DNA of 42,951 nucleotides from contig JBBSEZ010000022.1 in assembly GCA_038239195.1 (NCBI GenBank), forward strand, positions 1 through 42,951, read 5' to 3'. The first letter of the stretch is position 1. Each line of letters opens with the position of its first letter. Below are positions 9,819 to 20,000 of this stretch, in pieces. This DNA comes from JBBSEZ01 sp038239195. Lineage in GTDB: Bacteria; Planctomycetota; Planctomycetia; Gemmatales; Gemmataceae. The translations under genes and the position numbers were made by a program. The notes beneath the pieces were generated by a model. That model saw nothing but the letters and a program-made list of their open reading frames with translations, made no database searches and was not told the origin of the DNA.

Positions 9819-10793
9819 ATGAGCGACTACTGCACCGACTGGGCCGTCAGCGCCCCCTCCTCCCTCCGGCACCGGCTGATCGTCGGCGGCGCCTGCTGGG
9901 ACCACTTCCTCACGCTGACCGACCTCGTCCTCGGCGGCAAGAACGACGTCCGCCAGCGCGTCAAACTGCCGGGCGGCGGGGCCCTCAACAACGCCCTCGT
10001 CCACCGCGCGCTGGCCCCCGACGTGCCGGTCGCGCTGCTCGCGGCCGTGGGCGCCGACGAGGACGGCGCGGCCCTCTATCGACACCTCGCCCGGTACGAG
10101 ATCGCCGTGCCCTGGGTGCCCGTCCCCGGCGAACGGACGAGCGCCTCCTACGTGCTGGCGCACGACGGCCGGGGCACCAGCCTCACCGACCGCGCCGTGC
10201 GCGAGTTGGCCCTCCCCCCGGCGCTGCTCGAGCGCCACCTGCTCGGCGCCGCGGCGTGCTGCCTGGTCGCCCCCGCCAACGATCAACTGGCGCCGGTGCT
10301 CGCCAGCGCGGCCCGCCATCGCGTCCCCGTCTTCCTCGGGCTCGGCACGGCGCAGGTGCAGCGCCTCGGCTACCGGGAGCTGGCCAACCGGCTCGTCGGG
10401 CCCCTGGAGCTGGTCGTGTGTAACCGCGCCGAGGCCCGGGCCCTGACTGGCACCTCCGACGTCGGCGAGCAACTGAGCGCCCTGTCGTTCGCCGGCCGCG
10501 CCCGCGTCGCCGTGGTGACCGACGGCGCCGCCGGCCTTCACGCGCTGGCCGACGGGGCCCAACTCCACGTCGGCGCCTACGCCGATGGCCGGACCATCGT
10601 GGACGACGTGGGCGCCGGCGATGCCGCCCAGGGGGCGATCGTCGATGCCCTGTTGCGCGGGCATTCGCTGGACGCGGCGCTGGCCGCAGGCGCCCGGCAA
10701 GGGTACGAGGCGTGCCTGGCCCCGGGCGCCACGACCCGCTTGCTCGGCGAGGCCCAGATGCGCGACTACCTGGCGGCGACGGTGGCGGCGTGA
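9819..10793 (+). CDS. PfkB-family carbohydrate kinase
   Basis: This 324-residue protein has the ribokinase/PfkB fold layout and length. Near the N-terminus a glycine-rich substrate-binding segment reads LPGGGALNNAL, followed by VALLAAVGADEDG. Near the C-terminus is the family signature VDDVGAGDAAQG around residues 262-273, whose GAGD aspartate is the catalytic base. VVTDGAAGL lies in the nucleotide-binding part. These enzymes phosphorylate sugars or nucleosides; the substrate cannot be read from the sequence. The ATG at 9819 has a modest GGAG about 10 nt upstream. It stands alone between the BREX operon and the dehydrogenase gene, with no obvious operon partner. Confidence 0.9.
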   Translation: MSDYCTDWAVSAPSSLRHRLIVGGACWDHFLTLTDLVLGGKNDVRQRVKLPGGGALNNALVHRALAPDVPVALLAAVGADEDGAALYRHLARYEIAVPWVPVPGERTSASYVLAHDGRGTSLTDRAVRELALPPALLERHLLGAAACCLVAPANDQLAPVLASAARHRVPVFLGLGTAQVQRLGYRELANRLVGPLELVVCNRAEARALTGTSDVGEQLSALSFAGRARVAVVTDGAAGLHALADGAQLHVGAYADGRTIVDDVGAGDAAQGAIVDALLRGHSLDAALAAGARQGYEACLAPGATTRLLGEAQMRDYLAATVAA

Positions 10794-10805
10794 GGCGGGG
10801 CTCGG

Positions 10806-10834
10806 TTGTGTCTCCTTTCGGTGGCCCCTATAAT
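10806..10834 (+). promoter_or_regulatory. Sigma-70-type promoter for the aldehyde dehydrogenase gene
   Basis: TTGTGT at 10806-10811 and a perfect TATAAT at 10829-10834 are separated by 17 bp. Transcription would start near 10841, leaving a leader of about 90 nt before the ATG at 10933. An exact TATAAT at optimal spacing in such GC-rich DNA is unlikely by chance. Confidence 0.65.
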
Positions 10835-10932
10835 TCAAGTGCGGCGATCGTGCCTCCCTTCATCATTTCCTCGTCCTCGGCTCGGTCGCTTCCGCGCCCC
10901 TTCCACACCGCCATCAGAAGGAGCCTGATGCC

Positions 10933-12477
10933 ATGCCGAGCGCCCCCGCCACTGACCGCATGACCGGGCGGAACCTGATCGCCGGCCGCTGGGCAGACGT
11001 CACCGGCGCTCACTTCGAGAGCCGCAGCCCCGCCCGGCTCGACGAGGTGCTGGGCACCTTCCCCGCCAGCACCGCCGTCGAGGCCCACGAGGCCGTCGCC
11101 GCCGCCCGCAAGGCCTATCCCGACTGGCGCCGCACCAGCCGCGTCCTGCGCGCCGACCTGTTCGACAACCTCGCCCAGATCGTCAAACGCGAGGCCGACA
11201 ACCTCGCCCGCCTCATGGCCCGCGAGTGCGGCAAGGTGCTCACCGAGTGCAAGGCCGAGGTCATCGAAGGCCTGCACATGATCCAGTACGTCTTCGGCAC
11301 GGGCCGCATGCCGACCGGCTCCATCGTGGCCTCGGAGATCGCCGAGAAAGACGCCTTCGTGCGCCGCAAGCCGTGGGGCGTCGTCGCCGTCATCACCCCC
11401 TGGAACTTCCCCTTTGCCGTGCCCCTCTGGATGCTCGGCCCGTCGCTGGTCGAGGGCAACACCGCCGTCTTCAAGCCGTCGGAGGACACCCCCGCCATCG
11501 GCCAGCGGCTCGTCGAGCTCTTCGAGGAGGCGGGCTTCCCGTCCGGCGTCGTCAACCTCGTCCACGGCCCCGGCCCGACGGGGGAGGCGCTCGTGCGCAA
11601 CCCCGACGTCAACGTGGTGCTGTTCACGGGCAGCTACGAGGTGGGGCAGCGCATCCAGCAGCTCTCCGCCGAACACCACGACCGCATCGTCGCGGCCGAG
11701 ATGGGCAGCAAGAGCGCCGTCATCGTCTGCGCCGACGCCCGCCTCGACCTCGCGGTCAACGCCGCCCTCATCAGCGCCTTCAAGACCAGCGGCCAGCGCT
11801 GCGTCTCGGCCGGGCGCATCCTGGTGGCCGAGGAGCTCTTCGACAAGTTCGCCGAGAAGCTGGTGGCGGCGGCGCGGCGCGTCCACGTCGGCAACCCGCT
11901 GGACGCCCACAACTTCACCGGCCCGGTCATCCACAAGGGCGCCGTCGAGAAGGTCGAGCGCTACAACCAACTCGCCCGCGAAGAAGGCGGGGAGGTGCTG
12001 CTGGGCGGCGGGGCCCTGACGGCCGGCGAGTACGCCAGGGGCTGCTACCTGTCGCCGTTCGTCTACCGGATGGACTACCGGCCCGACGCCCGCTGCATCC
12101 ACGAGGAGGTGTTCGGCCCCCATCTGGCGCTCGTCCCGTTCAAGACCAACGACGACGCGGTCCGCATCTACAACGACACGCAGTTCGGCCTGTCGTTGGC
12201 GGTCATCACGGAGGACTACCGGGCGATGCGCACGTTCCGCGAGGAGTGCGAGTTCGGCATGGGCTACGTCAACCTGCCGTGCATCGGCGCCGAGGTCCAC
12301 CTGCCGTTCGGTGGCGTCAAGAAGAGCGGCAACGGCCATCCGTCCGCCGCGGGGCTCGTCGAGGCGGTCACGCACAAGATCTCCTGGACGGTCAATCACG
12401 GCACCGAGATCAAGATGGCGCAGGGGCTGACGACGGACCTCTCTGCCGACTCCTCTGGTGACAAGGTGACAAGGTGA
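10933..12477 (+). CDS. NAD(P)-dependent aldehyde dehydrogenase
   Basis: This 514-residue protein is a full-length ALDH-superfamily enzyme that oxidises an aldehyde to a carboxylate. The oxyanion-site Asn lies in the signature TPWNFPF. The general base is Glu256 in AEMGSKSA and the nucleophile is Cys290 in SGQRCVS, 34 residues apart as in the family. EEVFGPHLALVPF is also conserved. Similarity of segments suggests the semialdehyde or pyrroline-5-carboxylate dehydrogenase side of the family, but the substrate is uncertain. AAGGAG at 10918-10923 supports the start. The downstream class III aminotransferase suggests a transaminase-then-dehydrogenase route, for example for GABA, lysine or ornithine. 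The last residues (about SGDKVTR) and the stop codon are encoded by an invading GGTGACAA repeat. Confidence 0.95.
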   Translation: MPSAPATDRMTGRNLIAGRWADVTGAHFESRSPARLDEVLGTFPASTAVEAHEAVAAARKAYPDWRRTSRVLRADLFDNLAQIVKREADNLARLMARECGKVLTECKAEVIEGLHMIQYVFGTGRMPTGSIVASEIAEKDAFVRRKPWGVVAVITPWNFPFAVPLWMLGPSLVEGNTAVFKPSEDTPAIGQRLVELFEEAGFPSGVVNLVHGPGPTGEALVRNPDVNVVLFTGSYEVGQRIQQLSAEHHDRIVAAEMGSKSAVIVCADARLDLAVNAALISAFKTSGQRCVSAGRILVAEELFDKFAEKLVAAARRVHVGNPLDAHNFTGPVIHKGAVEKVERYNQLAREEGGEVLLGGGALTAGEYARGCYLSPFVYRMDYRPDARCIHEEVFGPHLALVPFKTNDDAVRIYNDTQFGLSLAVITEDYRAMRTFREECEFGMGYVNLPCIGAEVHLPFGGVKKSGNGHPSAAGLVEAVTHKISWTVNHGTEIKMAQGLTTDLSADSSGDKVTR

Positions 12478-12609
12478 CAGGGTGACAAGGTGAAGGGAGG
12501 TCTCGGGGCCGGCAGCGATGCCTGGTCCGCAACAGGTCCTCGCTCTGTCACCTTGTCACCCTGTCACCCAAGGAGCCCGAAGGAGCCTTGTCACCCTGTC
12601 ACCCTGTCG
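12457..12609. repeat. Inverted clusters of an 8-nt tandem repeat (GGTGACAA / TTGTCACC)
   Basis: Five direct units of GGTGACAA or close variants run from 12457 to 12496. Three units in the opposite orientation (CTGTCACC/TTGTCACC) lie at 12545-12568, and three more, the last degenerate, at 12588-12609. The oppositely oriented clusters can pair into a long hairpin around 12497-12544. The first cluster overlaps the end of the aldehyde dehydrogenase gene and supplies its stop codon (12475-12477). The last cluster ends about 50 bp before the aminotransferase start, so the element occupies most of the intergenic gap. A role as a transcript terminator or mobile repeat is possible. Confidence 0.88.
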
Positions 12610-12658
12610 GGTATCATCTGCCATTCCACGGATGGCCCCATCACCGAGGAGGTGCGCA

Positions 12659-14047
12659 ATGACGCGGTCCCTTTCCGTGGCGCCGCCGGGCGCCAAGCAA
12701 TGGCTTTTCGACGGCCACGACGTTCCCTTCCTGCAGACCGAGTTGCCCGGGCCCAACGCCCGCGTGCTCCTTGATCGCGACGCCCGGTTCGTCTCGCCGT
12801 CTTACACGCGCGTCTACCCGCTGGTGGTGGAGCGCGGCAGCGGGGCGGTGATCCAGGACGTCGATGGCAACCTCTTCCTCGACTTCACCGCCGGCATCGC
12901 GGTCAACGCCACGGGCCACTGCCACCCCCACGTCGTCGATGCGATCACCGACCAGGCGAACAAGTTGCTGCACATGTCGGGGACCGATTTCTACTACGCG
13001 CCGCAGATCGACCTGTCGCAGCGCCTCGCGGAAGCAGGGCCCTGGCCGGGGAAGCGGCGCGTCTTCTTCACCAACAGCGGCGCCGAAGCGCTCGAGGCGG
13101 CGCTGAAGCTGTCGCGCTGGCACACGGGCCGGCCGCGCGCCATCGCCTTCTTCGGCGCCTTCCACGGACGGACCTACGGGGCCATGTCGCTGTCCGGCTC
13201 CAAGCTGGTACACAGGCGAGGGTTTGCGCCGCTGGTGCCCGACATTCACCACGTCCCCTACCCGCGCGGCTGCACGGGCTGCATGTCGCCGGACCTCGGC
13301 TGCGCCTGCGTGCAGCACATCGAGGAGACGGTGCTGAAGCGCACCGCGCCGCCCGAAGAGGTGGCCGCCATCTTCGTGGAGCCGATCCAGGGCGAGGGCG
13401 GGTATCACGTCCCACCGCCCGGCTTCCTGCCCGCGCTGCGGGCGCTGTGCGACCGCTACGGCATCTTGCTGGTCGCCGACGAGGTGCAGACCGGAATGGG
13501 CCGCACTGGCAAGGTGTTCTCCGTCGAGCACTGGAACGTCCAGCCGGACATCATTTGCCTGGCCAAGGGCATCGCCAGTGGGATGCCGCTCGGCGCCATC
13601 ATCGCCCGCGACGAGGTGATGGACTGGCCGAGCGGCAGCCATGCCAGCACCTTTGGCGGCAACCCCGTGAGCTGCCGCGCCGCCCTCGCCACCCTCGACC
13701 TGCTCGAGGCGGGCTACATGGCCAACGCCACCGCGCGCGGCGAGCAGCTCAAGGCCGGCCTGCGCAAGTTGCAGCAGCGCCACGCCGAGATCGGCGACGT
13801 GCGCGGCCTGGGGCTGATGGTGGCCGCGGACGTCGTCCGCAGCCGCCAGCCGTACGAGCACGCCCCGGCCCGGCGCGAGGAACTGGTGCAGACCGCCTTC
13901 CGGCACGGGCTGCTGCTGCTGGGGTGTGGGGAGAGCGCCATCCGCTTCTGCCCGCCGCTGTGCGTGACGGCCGAGCAGGTGGACAAGGCGCTTGCCATCC
14001 TCGACACCGTCCTGGCCGGGCGCCCCGCCGAGGCGCTGGCGGTTTGA
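12659..14047 (+). CDS. PLP-dependent class III aminotransferase
   Basis: This 462-residue enzyme belongs to the acetylornithine/GABA/lysine-6 aminotransferase family. The Schiff-base lysine is Lys303 in LAKGIASG. VADEVQTGMGRTG contains the Asp that contacts the PLP pyridine nitrogen, and FTNSGAEALEAALKL forms the phosphate-binding region. It should move an omega-amino group to 2-oxoglutarate, giving a semialdehyde, which would fit the dehydrogenase encoded just upstream. The frame is open further 5', but ATG 12659 is chosen because GAGGAGGT lies 5 nt upstream (12646-12653) and the upstream extension is repeat DNA. The exact amino donor cannot be told from the sequence. Confidence 0.95.
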   Translation: MTRSLSVAPPGAKQWLFDGHDVPFLQTELPGPNARVLLDRDARFVSPSYTRVYPLVVERGSGAVIQDVDGNLFLDFTAGIAVNATGHCHPHVVDAITDQANKLLHMSGTDFYYAPQIDLSQRLAEAGPWPGKRRVFFTNSGAEALEAALKLSRWHTGRPRAIAFFGAFHGRTYGAMSLSGSKLVHRRGFAPLVPDIHHVPYPRGCTGCMSPDLGCACVQHIEETVLKRTAPPEEVAAIFVEPIQGEGGYHVPPPGFLPALRALCDRYGILLVADEVQTGMGRTGKVFSVEHWNVQPDIICLAKGIASGMPLGAIIARDEVMDWPSGSHASTFGGNPVSCRAALATLDLLEAGYMANATARGEQLKAGLRKLQQRHAEIGDVRGLGLMVAADVVRSRQPYEHAPARREELVQTAFRHGLLLLGCGESAIRFCPPLCVTAEQVDKALAILDTVLAGRPAEALAV

Positions 14048-14198
14048 GTGAGGCTTTGTGCTCTCGCCCGAAAAAGCCCTGGCCTCGGCCCTTCTCCCCG
14101 TGTTTTGCGCACTATAGTTGCACGGGCCGTCCTCTCGGGCCGGTCCGGAACTCGTATTGATCGACGGACGGGACGCGCACCCACGGGAGACAGGGAAC

Positions 14199-14963
14199 AT
14201 GGCCAGGCCCCTCTCCACCCCGGAATTGCACCGGGGCGGGACCAACGGAAATCATCAGGTCCGGTTCGGCCTCGACGCCCCTAACGGGGCGGCGGACGTG
14301 CTGCACGATACGGACCAGATGCTCGCGGAGAACTCCCAGTTGAAGGCGCTGTGCGCCGAACTGGAGCAGGCCCTCCACGAGGCGACGCAGCCTGCGGGAG
14401 GCCCCTCCGACTGGGAGGATCGCGCCCGCGAGTACGAGGCGCTGCTCGACGAGAAGACGGAGGTCATCGGCCAGCTCCACCAGCAGCTGCGCGACGCCCA
14501 GGACGGCCTGGCCGAGGCCGAGAACCGCGCCACGCAGGAGGCGTCGATCCCGCGCAACCAGGGCCCCATGCCGCGCGAGGACGAACTGCTCGCCCTCAGC
14601 GAGGAGCTGGAGCGCGAGCGGCGCCAGTTGCAGGAAGACGAGCATTCGCTGATGGAGCAGATGCGCCAGATGGAGGTGACCATGGCGCGCGAGCGCGCCG
14701 AGATGGCCCGCCAGCGCAACGACCTCCAGCGCCTCTACGGCGAGGTGCGCCACGAGCTCGAACGGCTCGAGCGCAACGGCGCGCTGCAGAGCAAGATCGA
14801 CGGGCTCAAAAGCAAGCTCCAGGACGTCAGCACCCGCCGCGGCGGCGCTCCCTCGATCAGCGGGCAGCACGCCGTGATCGCCCCGCCCCAGGGCCCCGCC
14901 CCAACGCCCCCGCCGCCCAAGCGGGAAGGCGGGAGCTTCATGGGCCGGCTGTTCGGCAAGTGA
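14199..14963 (+). CDS. Coiled-coil protein of unknown function
   Basis: I do not recognise this 254-residue protein as a characterised family. The middle, roughly residues 40-200, is dominated by Glu, Arg, Gln and Leu with heptad-like spacing and is almost certainly a long alpha-helical coiled coil. The C-terminal 50 residues are different: a Pro/Ala-rich linker (PPQGPAPTPPPPKR) and a short hydrophobic tail GGSFMGRLFGK. There is no signal peptide. ATG 14199 is chosen over the upstream TTG at 14118 because GGGAGA lies 8 nt before it. It may be a scaffold or cytoskeleton-associated protein, but that is a guess. It ends just before a strong hairpin shared with the convergent peptidase gene. Confidence 0.85.
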   Translation: MARPLSTPELHRGGTNGNHQVRFGLDAPNGAADVLHDTDQMLAENSQLKALCAELEQALHEATQPAGGPSDWEDRAREYEALLDEKTEVIGQLHQQLRDAQDGLAEAENRATQEASIPRNQGPMPREDELLALSEELERERRQLQEDEHSLMEQMRQMEVTMARERAEMARQRNDLQRLYGEVRHELERLERNGALQSKIDGLKSKLQDVSTRRGGAPSISGQHAVIAPPQGPAPTPPPPKREGGSFMGRLFGK

Positions 14964-14972
14964 CCCACCCCC

Positions 14973-15036
14973 ATTTAGCCGCCGAGCTCGACTCGGCGCG
15001 CCGCGTGGCGCGCCGCGCCGAGCTCGGCGGCTAAAT
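14973..15036. terminator. Long bidirectional hairpin between convergent genes
   Basis: An 18-bp perfect outer stem pairs 14973-14990 with 15019-15036. A 9-bp inner stem pairs 14994-15002 with 15007-15015 around a GCGT loop, with 3-nt internal loops between. The outer arms begin ATTTAG and end CTAAAT, so transcripts from either side finish the stem with a few A/U pairs. It lies 9 bp after the coiled-coil gene and 3 bp beyond the peptidase stop, which suits a shared terminator. Confidence 0.8.
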
Positions 15037-15039
15037 CGT

Positions 15040-16890
15040 TCACTCCAGCCGCACCTTGAGCGTAACGTTTTTGCCGCCGCGCACCACGACCACGTTAATC
15101 GTCGAGCCGCGCTTCTGCGGCGCCATCGCCTCCATGTACGTCTGGAGGTTCTTGACCTCCTTGTTCGCGATGCGGACGATGAGATCGCCCGCTTTCACGC
15201 CCCCGCGCGCCGCCGGCGTGCCATCCGTCACCGAAAACACCATCACGCCATCGTCCTTCTCGTGGCCATAGTCGGGCGCGATGCCCAGGCGCGGGCCCTT
15301 GCTCGGGCGCGGGCCGGCCTTGCCCTTCACCTCGACGAACGCCGGCTTGTTGGGCACCGTCGCCAGGTAGGCGATCGCCTCCTCGCTCATGTCCACGACG
15401 CGGCGCATGCCGGCGACGTTGATCTTGTCGGCGGTGTCGCTCGGCATGTGGTAGTCGGCGTGGTAGCCGGTCCACAGGAACAGCACCGGCACCTTCTTGT
15501 GGCAGAACGAGTCGTGATCGCTCGGGCCGAAGCCGCTGGCCTTGCCGGTGTGCTGGAAGTCGTACTTCTTGGCCAGGTCGTCGAGCAGCGACTTGAATTC
15601 CTTCGCCGTGCCCCCGCCCTCGCTTAGCAGCCGCGCCTTCTTCGTCTTCGGGTCGGGGCTGAGCCGGCCCACCATGTCGAGGTTGAACATGGCCGCCGTA
15701 TCTTTCAGCGCGAAGAGCGGGGCCGCACAGTAGTGCCGCGAGCCGAGGAGCCCGATCTCCTCGCCGCTGAAGGCCACGAACACCAGGCGCCGGCCCTGTC
15801 GGTCCTGCTTGGCGGCGAAGCGGCGGGCCAGCTCCATCATCGCCGTCGTCCCCGAGGCGTTGTCGTCGGCGCCCGGGTGGATCGCCATCTTGGTGCCGCC
15901 TGACCGGCTGCTCGTCCCGCCGTAGCCCAGATGATCGTAGTGGGCGCCGACCACGACGGTCTCGTCGGCAAGGGGGCCGTTGCCCTCCAGCACGCCGACG
16001 ACGTTCTTCAGCCCGATGCGGTCGCGCTTCGCCTGCACCTCGACCGTCGCCGTCCAGCCGGTCAGTTCCCGACTCTGGGGCTTGAAGTCGCGGTCGATCT
16101 CCTTCTCGACGTCGGCCAGCTTCAGATTGGCCGTCGCCTGGAGCAACTTCTCCAGCACCGAGCGCCGGACGTGCAGCGCGGGCAACTTGGCCGACGACTT
16201 GGCCAGCGCCGTGAAGTTGAAGTCGAGCAGGCTGTCGCCGTCGCGCCCGCCCGCGGCGTTGTTGACGAACAGCACCGCCAGGGCCTTCTTCTTCTCGGCC
16301 AGCGCCAGCTTCCGGGTCAGGGCCGCTTGCATCCGGAACGACGGCGGGTGGTCCTTGCTCTTGGCGCGCGGCACGTCGCGCAACACGACCACGATCTTGC
16401 CGGCCACGTCGAGGCCGGCGTAGTCGTCGTAAGCCGGCTTTTCGGACGTGACGCCGTAGCCGGCGAACACCAACTCGCCGTGTACGTTGCCCGCCCCGCC
16501 CAGGGCCACTGCCTGGAAGTGAGTGCCCTCCTTGAGCGTGGCGCCCCGCCCGTTCGGCCCGGTAAGCACGAGCTTGGCGGGGCCGGTCTTGACCGTGGCG
16601 GGGATGGTGAAGGGCTGGAAGTAGTCCCCGCGGTTGGCCGGTTTCAGCCCGGCCTTCTTGAGTTCGGCCGCGACGTAGTCGGCCGCCTTGGCGAGGCCCT
16701 TGGTCATGGGCCCTCGCCCCTCGCAGGCCGGCGAGGCCAGGAAGGTCACGTCCTTGCGGAGTCGGGCTTCCGACTCCAGGGCCGTTCCCAGGCTGCGGGC
16801 GGCAGCGCCCTTCGCCCTCTCCGGAGCGCCGGCCAGGACCGCCACGCCGACCAGGACCAACGACCGCACCAGCCAGCGCCGAATGAGCAT
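15040..16890 (-). CDS. Exported M28-family zinc aminopeptidase with PA and PDZ domains
   Basis: This 616-residue protein has an N-terminal signal peptide (basic start, hydrophobic VLVGVAVLAGA), so it acts outside the cytoplasm. A protease-associated-like insertion (about residues 100-280) precedes the M28 catalytic core. The di-zinc ligands can be read in order: His in VGAHYDHLG, Asp in HPGADDNASG, Glu pair in SGEEIGLLGS, Asp in FNLDMVG, and His in YHADYHMPSDT. A PDZ domain occupies the last 90 residues (GIAPDYG to KVRLE). Such enzymes remove N-terminal residues from peptides. ATG at 16890 is preferred to the GTG at 16896 because GAGG lies 5 nt before the ATG and would overlap the GTG. Confidence 0.95.
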   Translation of the reverse strand: MLIRRWLVRSLVLVGVAVLAGAPERAKGAAARSLGTALESEARLRKDVTFLASPACEGRGPMTKGLAKAADYVAAELKKAGLKPANRGDYFQPFTIPATVKTGPAKLVLTGPNGRGATLKEGTHFQAVALGGAGNVHGELVFAGYGVTSEKPAYDDYAGLDVAGKIVVVLRDVPRAKSKDHPPSFRMQAALTRKLALAEKKKALAVLFVNNAAGGRDGDSLLDFNFTALAKSSAKLPALHVRRSVLEKLLQATANLKLADVEKEIDRDFKPQSRELTGWTATVEVQAKRDRIGLKNVVGVLEGNGPLADETVVVGAHYDHLGYGGTSSRSGGTKMAIHPGADDNASGTTAMMELARRFAAKQDRQGRRLVFVAFSGEEIGLLGSRHYCAAPLFALKDTAAMFNLDMVGRLSPDPKTKKARLLSEGGGTAKEFKSLLDDLAKKYDFQHTGKASGFGPSDHDSFCHKKVPVLFLWTGYHADYHMPSDTADKINVAGMRRVVDMSEEAIAYLATVPNKPAFVEVKGKAGPRPSKGPRLGIAPDYGHEKDDGVMVFSVTDGTPAARGGVKAGDLIVRIANKEVKNLQTYMEAMAPQKRGSTINVVVVRGGKNVTLKVRLE

Positions 16891-17016
16891 GGACACCTCG
16901 CGAGGAAGAACGTCAGGAGGGCTGTCGCCCGAACGATCAGCCTACCCGATTTTCTAACCCCACGCTACGGGCAGGCGCTCGAAGAGGGCGCCCCTTCTTG
17001 CTTGCCGTTTCGCGAC

Positions 17017-20000
17017 CTACCGCGCCGACGGCGTCATGTCCACCACCTCCTGCGGGATGACAGGCGTCGTCGCCAGGAACACGCGGCAGTGGGCGCGCTG
17101 CACGATGTAGGCCGTGCGCACGTCGAGGTGCCCGAGGGGGTTGCTCGGCGCCTCGCCGGGGAGCAGCAGGACGATCAGGTCGTACTGCTGCGTCCGCGCC
17201 AGGTCCACGATCTCCACGGCCGTCTCGGCCAGCCCGCTCCCTTGGAGCGGATGGACCGTCAGCGGCCGGTCGAGCTTGCGGGCGCGGTCCTCGTCCTGAT
17301 GCACCACGCCGTGCCCGTTGAGCGGGTCGGCGCCGGGAGGCACCAGCGGCACGAGCCCCAGCGCCACCTCGGGGTCGAGCATGGTCAGAACTCCCTGGAA
17401 CAGGTCGCTGTTGGTCGGGCTGCCGTCGTGGATCACCAGCACCCGATCGACGCCGACGCCGGCCGCCCGCAACTCCGCCACGCTCCGCGCGCTGCGCTCG
17501 CTGATCTTGGGGATGCGGTTGCCCCCGGACAGGTCGAGGTACATGTCGCGTTCGCGGCTCAGGATGCGCACCGTGAGCGGGGCCGGCTGGCCGTCGTGCA
17601 GGCTGATCCAGTAAAAGGCGATCTGCTCGAGTTGCTCGTCGGCGGTGTACTTGTTGCTCGCGCCCATGATCAGTTCGTGGGCGTGGAGGTCCTTGGCGGT
17701 GTTGAGGACCGCGTGCAGCGGGTTGTTGGTCGGCACGATCAGCGGCTTGACCTGCTTGCCGGCCTTTTCGGCGCGATCGACGACGGCCGTCATCAACTGC
17801 TGGTCGTAGGCGTCCAGGTCCGGCTGGTCCGGCCCGTCGCCCCCCGGGGCCAGCACCTTGGCCGTCATCACCACGACGTCGGTCGTCTCGGGGTCGGTCT
17901 CGGCGAGCGCCTTCTCGAGCATGAACAGGTTGTGCGTCGAGCGGATCGACACCAGCTTGTGGAAGGGCTTGGTCAGCCCCAGGCCGGCCGCCGTCACCGC
18001 GCCTGCCGTCGCCTGGTTGAACTGCTCGATGTGCTCGTGCTTGGCGCCGTGCAGTTTCTTCTCGTGGTAGCGCTCCGAAAGGTAGAAGAGGGTGAAGAAC
18101 GCGCCGGTGAACGCGATGCCGCCGATGGTCGCGATCTCCTTGGTCAGAAGGTTGAAGATGGCCGCCATCAGCAGCAGGAACAGCACGCCGAGCAGGCCGA
18201 AGGGGACCTCGACGCTGCCGAACTTGACGTTGAGCGGCACGCGCGACTCGCGGGGCCGCTTGTCGGTGAAGCGCAGCACGACCATCGACAGCGCCTGGAA
18301 GACAAAGCTCCAGACGACGCCGAAGGCGTACGCCTCGCCCAAAAGCAGGACGTCGCCCCGGCTGACAATGATGGTGAAGAGCTGAAGGCCGATGATCAGG
18401 TAGAGGAGCCGGTAGGTGGTGCCGTAGCGCGGGTGGGGCTTGAGGAACCAGTCGGGCAGCACCCCGTCCTCGGCCACGCGGTTGAGCACGCCGTTGGACC
18501 CGATGATGGCCGTGTTGACCGCCCCGGAAAGGATCAGGAAGCCGACCACCACGACGAAAAAGTTGAGGGCCAGACGGGCAAGAGGATGCCCCCAGACGTA
18601 CATGGCCAGGCCGCCGATGAGGTTCTCGGAGTAGTCCTTCATGCGGACCTCGTCGGGGATCAAGGCGACGGCCAGGAACGAGATGGTGCCCGTCAAGGCC
18701 AGGCTGTAGACGAAGACGATGAAGGCCGCCTTCTTGAAGTTGGGCAATTTCGGAGATTCGACCTCGCGGTACACTTGCGCGAGGGTCTCCTCGCCCGACA
18801 TGGCGAGGATGGAGTGCCCGAAGGCGATGAACACGCCCATGAGGGCGAAGATGGAGAGCCACGAGCCCGGCCGGGCGATGTGTTCGGCGAGGGAAGGGGC
18901 CCAGCGGGTGAGAAACCCCTTGGGGTCTTCCTGGTGACCGGTCGCCTTGCTGATCTTGGGGCGAGGGTTGCCGTTCGCGTCGAGCTTGGGAATCAGCGCC
19001 CCGGTGTCGGGGTCGCGCGCCCACAGCGCCCGCTTCTCGCCGGTGACGCGGTCGGTCACCTTGGTGTTGGCCGACTCGTCGAGGATGAGATACTTGTACT
19101 TCTCCAGCTCCTCCTTGCTCAAGAGCTCCGCGAGCCGTTCCTCGAACTGCCGCGTCGAGGTGAAGTCCTTCTTGAGCAGCGGGGCCAGTTTGTCGAGTAC
19201 GCTCTCCGGCACGTCGCTCTTGATCGTATCGCGCTTGGAGGAGGTCCAGTCGTAGTCCTCGACGACCTTGGCGTAGGCGAGCAGGGGCGCCTGGTAGTCC
19301 TCCCACTTGACGCCTGCCTTCGCCAGCAAAGGGGCGGCGGCGGCCTTGAATTCTTTCTCCGACTTGAGCTCCTGCTCGCGCAGGGGCTCGAGCGCGTCGC
19401 GAACCTTGTCCGGGACGGAGGCCCTCTTGAGCGCGCGGAAGGAGTCCTCGGTCATCTTGAAGTAAGCGGCGGAAGCGTACTCCACCTTGGCGGACAGGTC
19501 GGGGGCGCGGGCGATGGGGTTGACCGGGCCGCGGATGATGAGCGTGAGGAGGCACCACAGGATCATGATGACGCCCATGATGGTGGTGGCGACCATGATC
19601 TTGAGGGCCTTACCGCTCGACTCGTGGATGCCGCGCAGGTTCTCGCGGAAGAAGTAGAGGGTGACGCCCGAGGCGATGACCACGGCGCCCCAGCGCTTGA
19701 TGAGGTCCTTGGCCTCCTCGCTGATCTTGAGCTCGGGGGCGAGGATGGCGAGCGAGTCGAGGAGGAGCCCCATGATGTACTGCCCGGCGGAGACGCCGGA
19801 GATGGGCCCGGTGAGGATGTAGTCGAAGATCAGGGCGGAGACGGCCAACTTGGCCATGAACTTGCCGAGCGCCTCGCGGACGACGCGGTAGACGCCCCCG
19901 CGGACGAACAGGGTGCAGCTCTCGATGTAGACGGAGCGCACGGCGTAGGAGAAGAACATGACGGCGAGGATGAACCAGGGTGCGGCGGGGCCGATGGACT

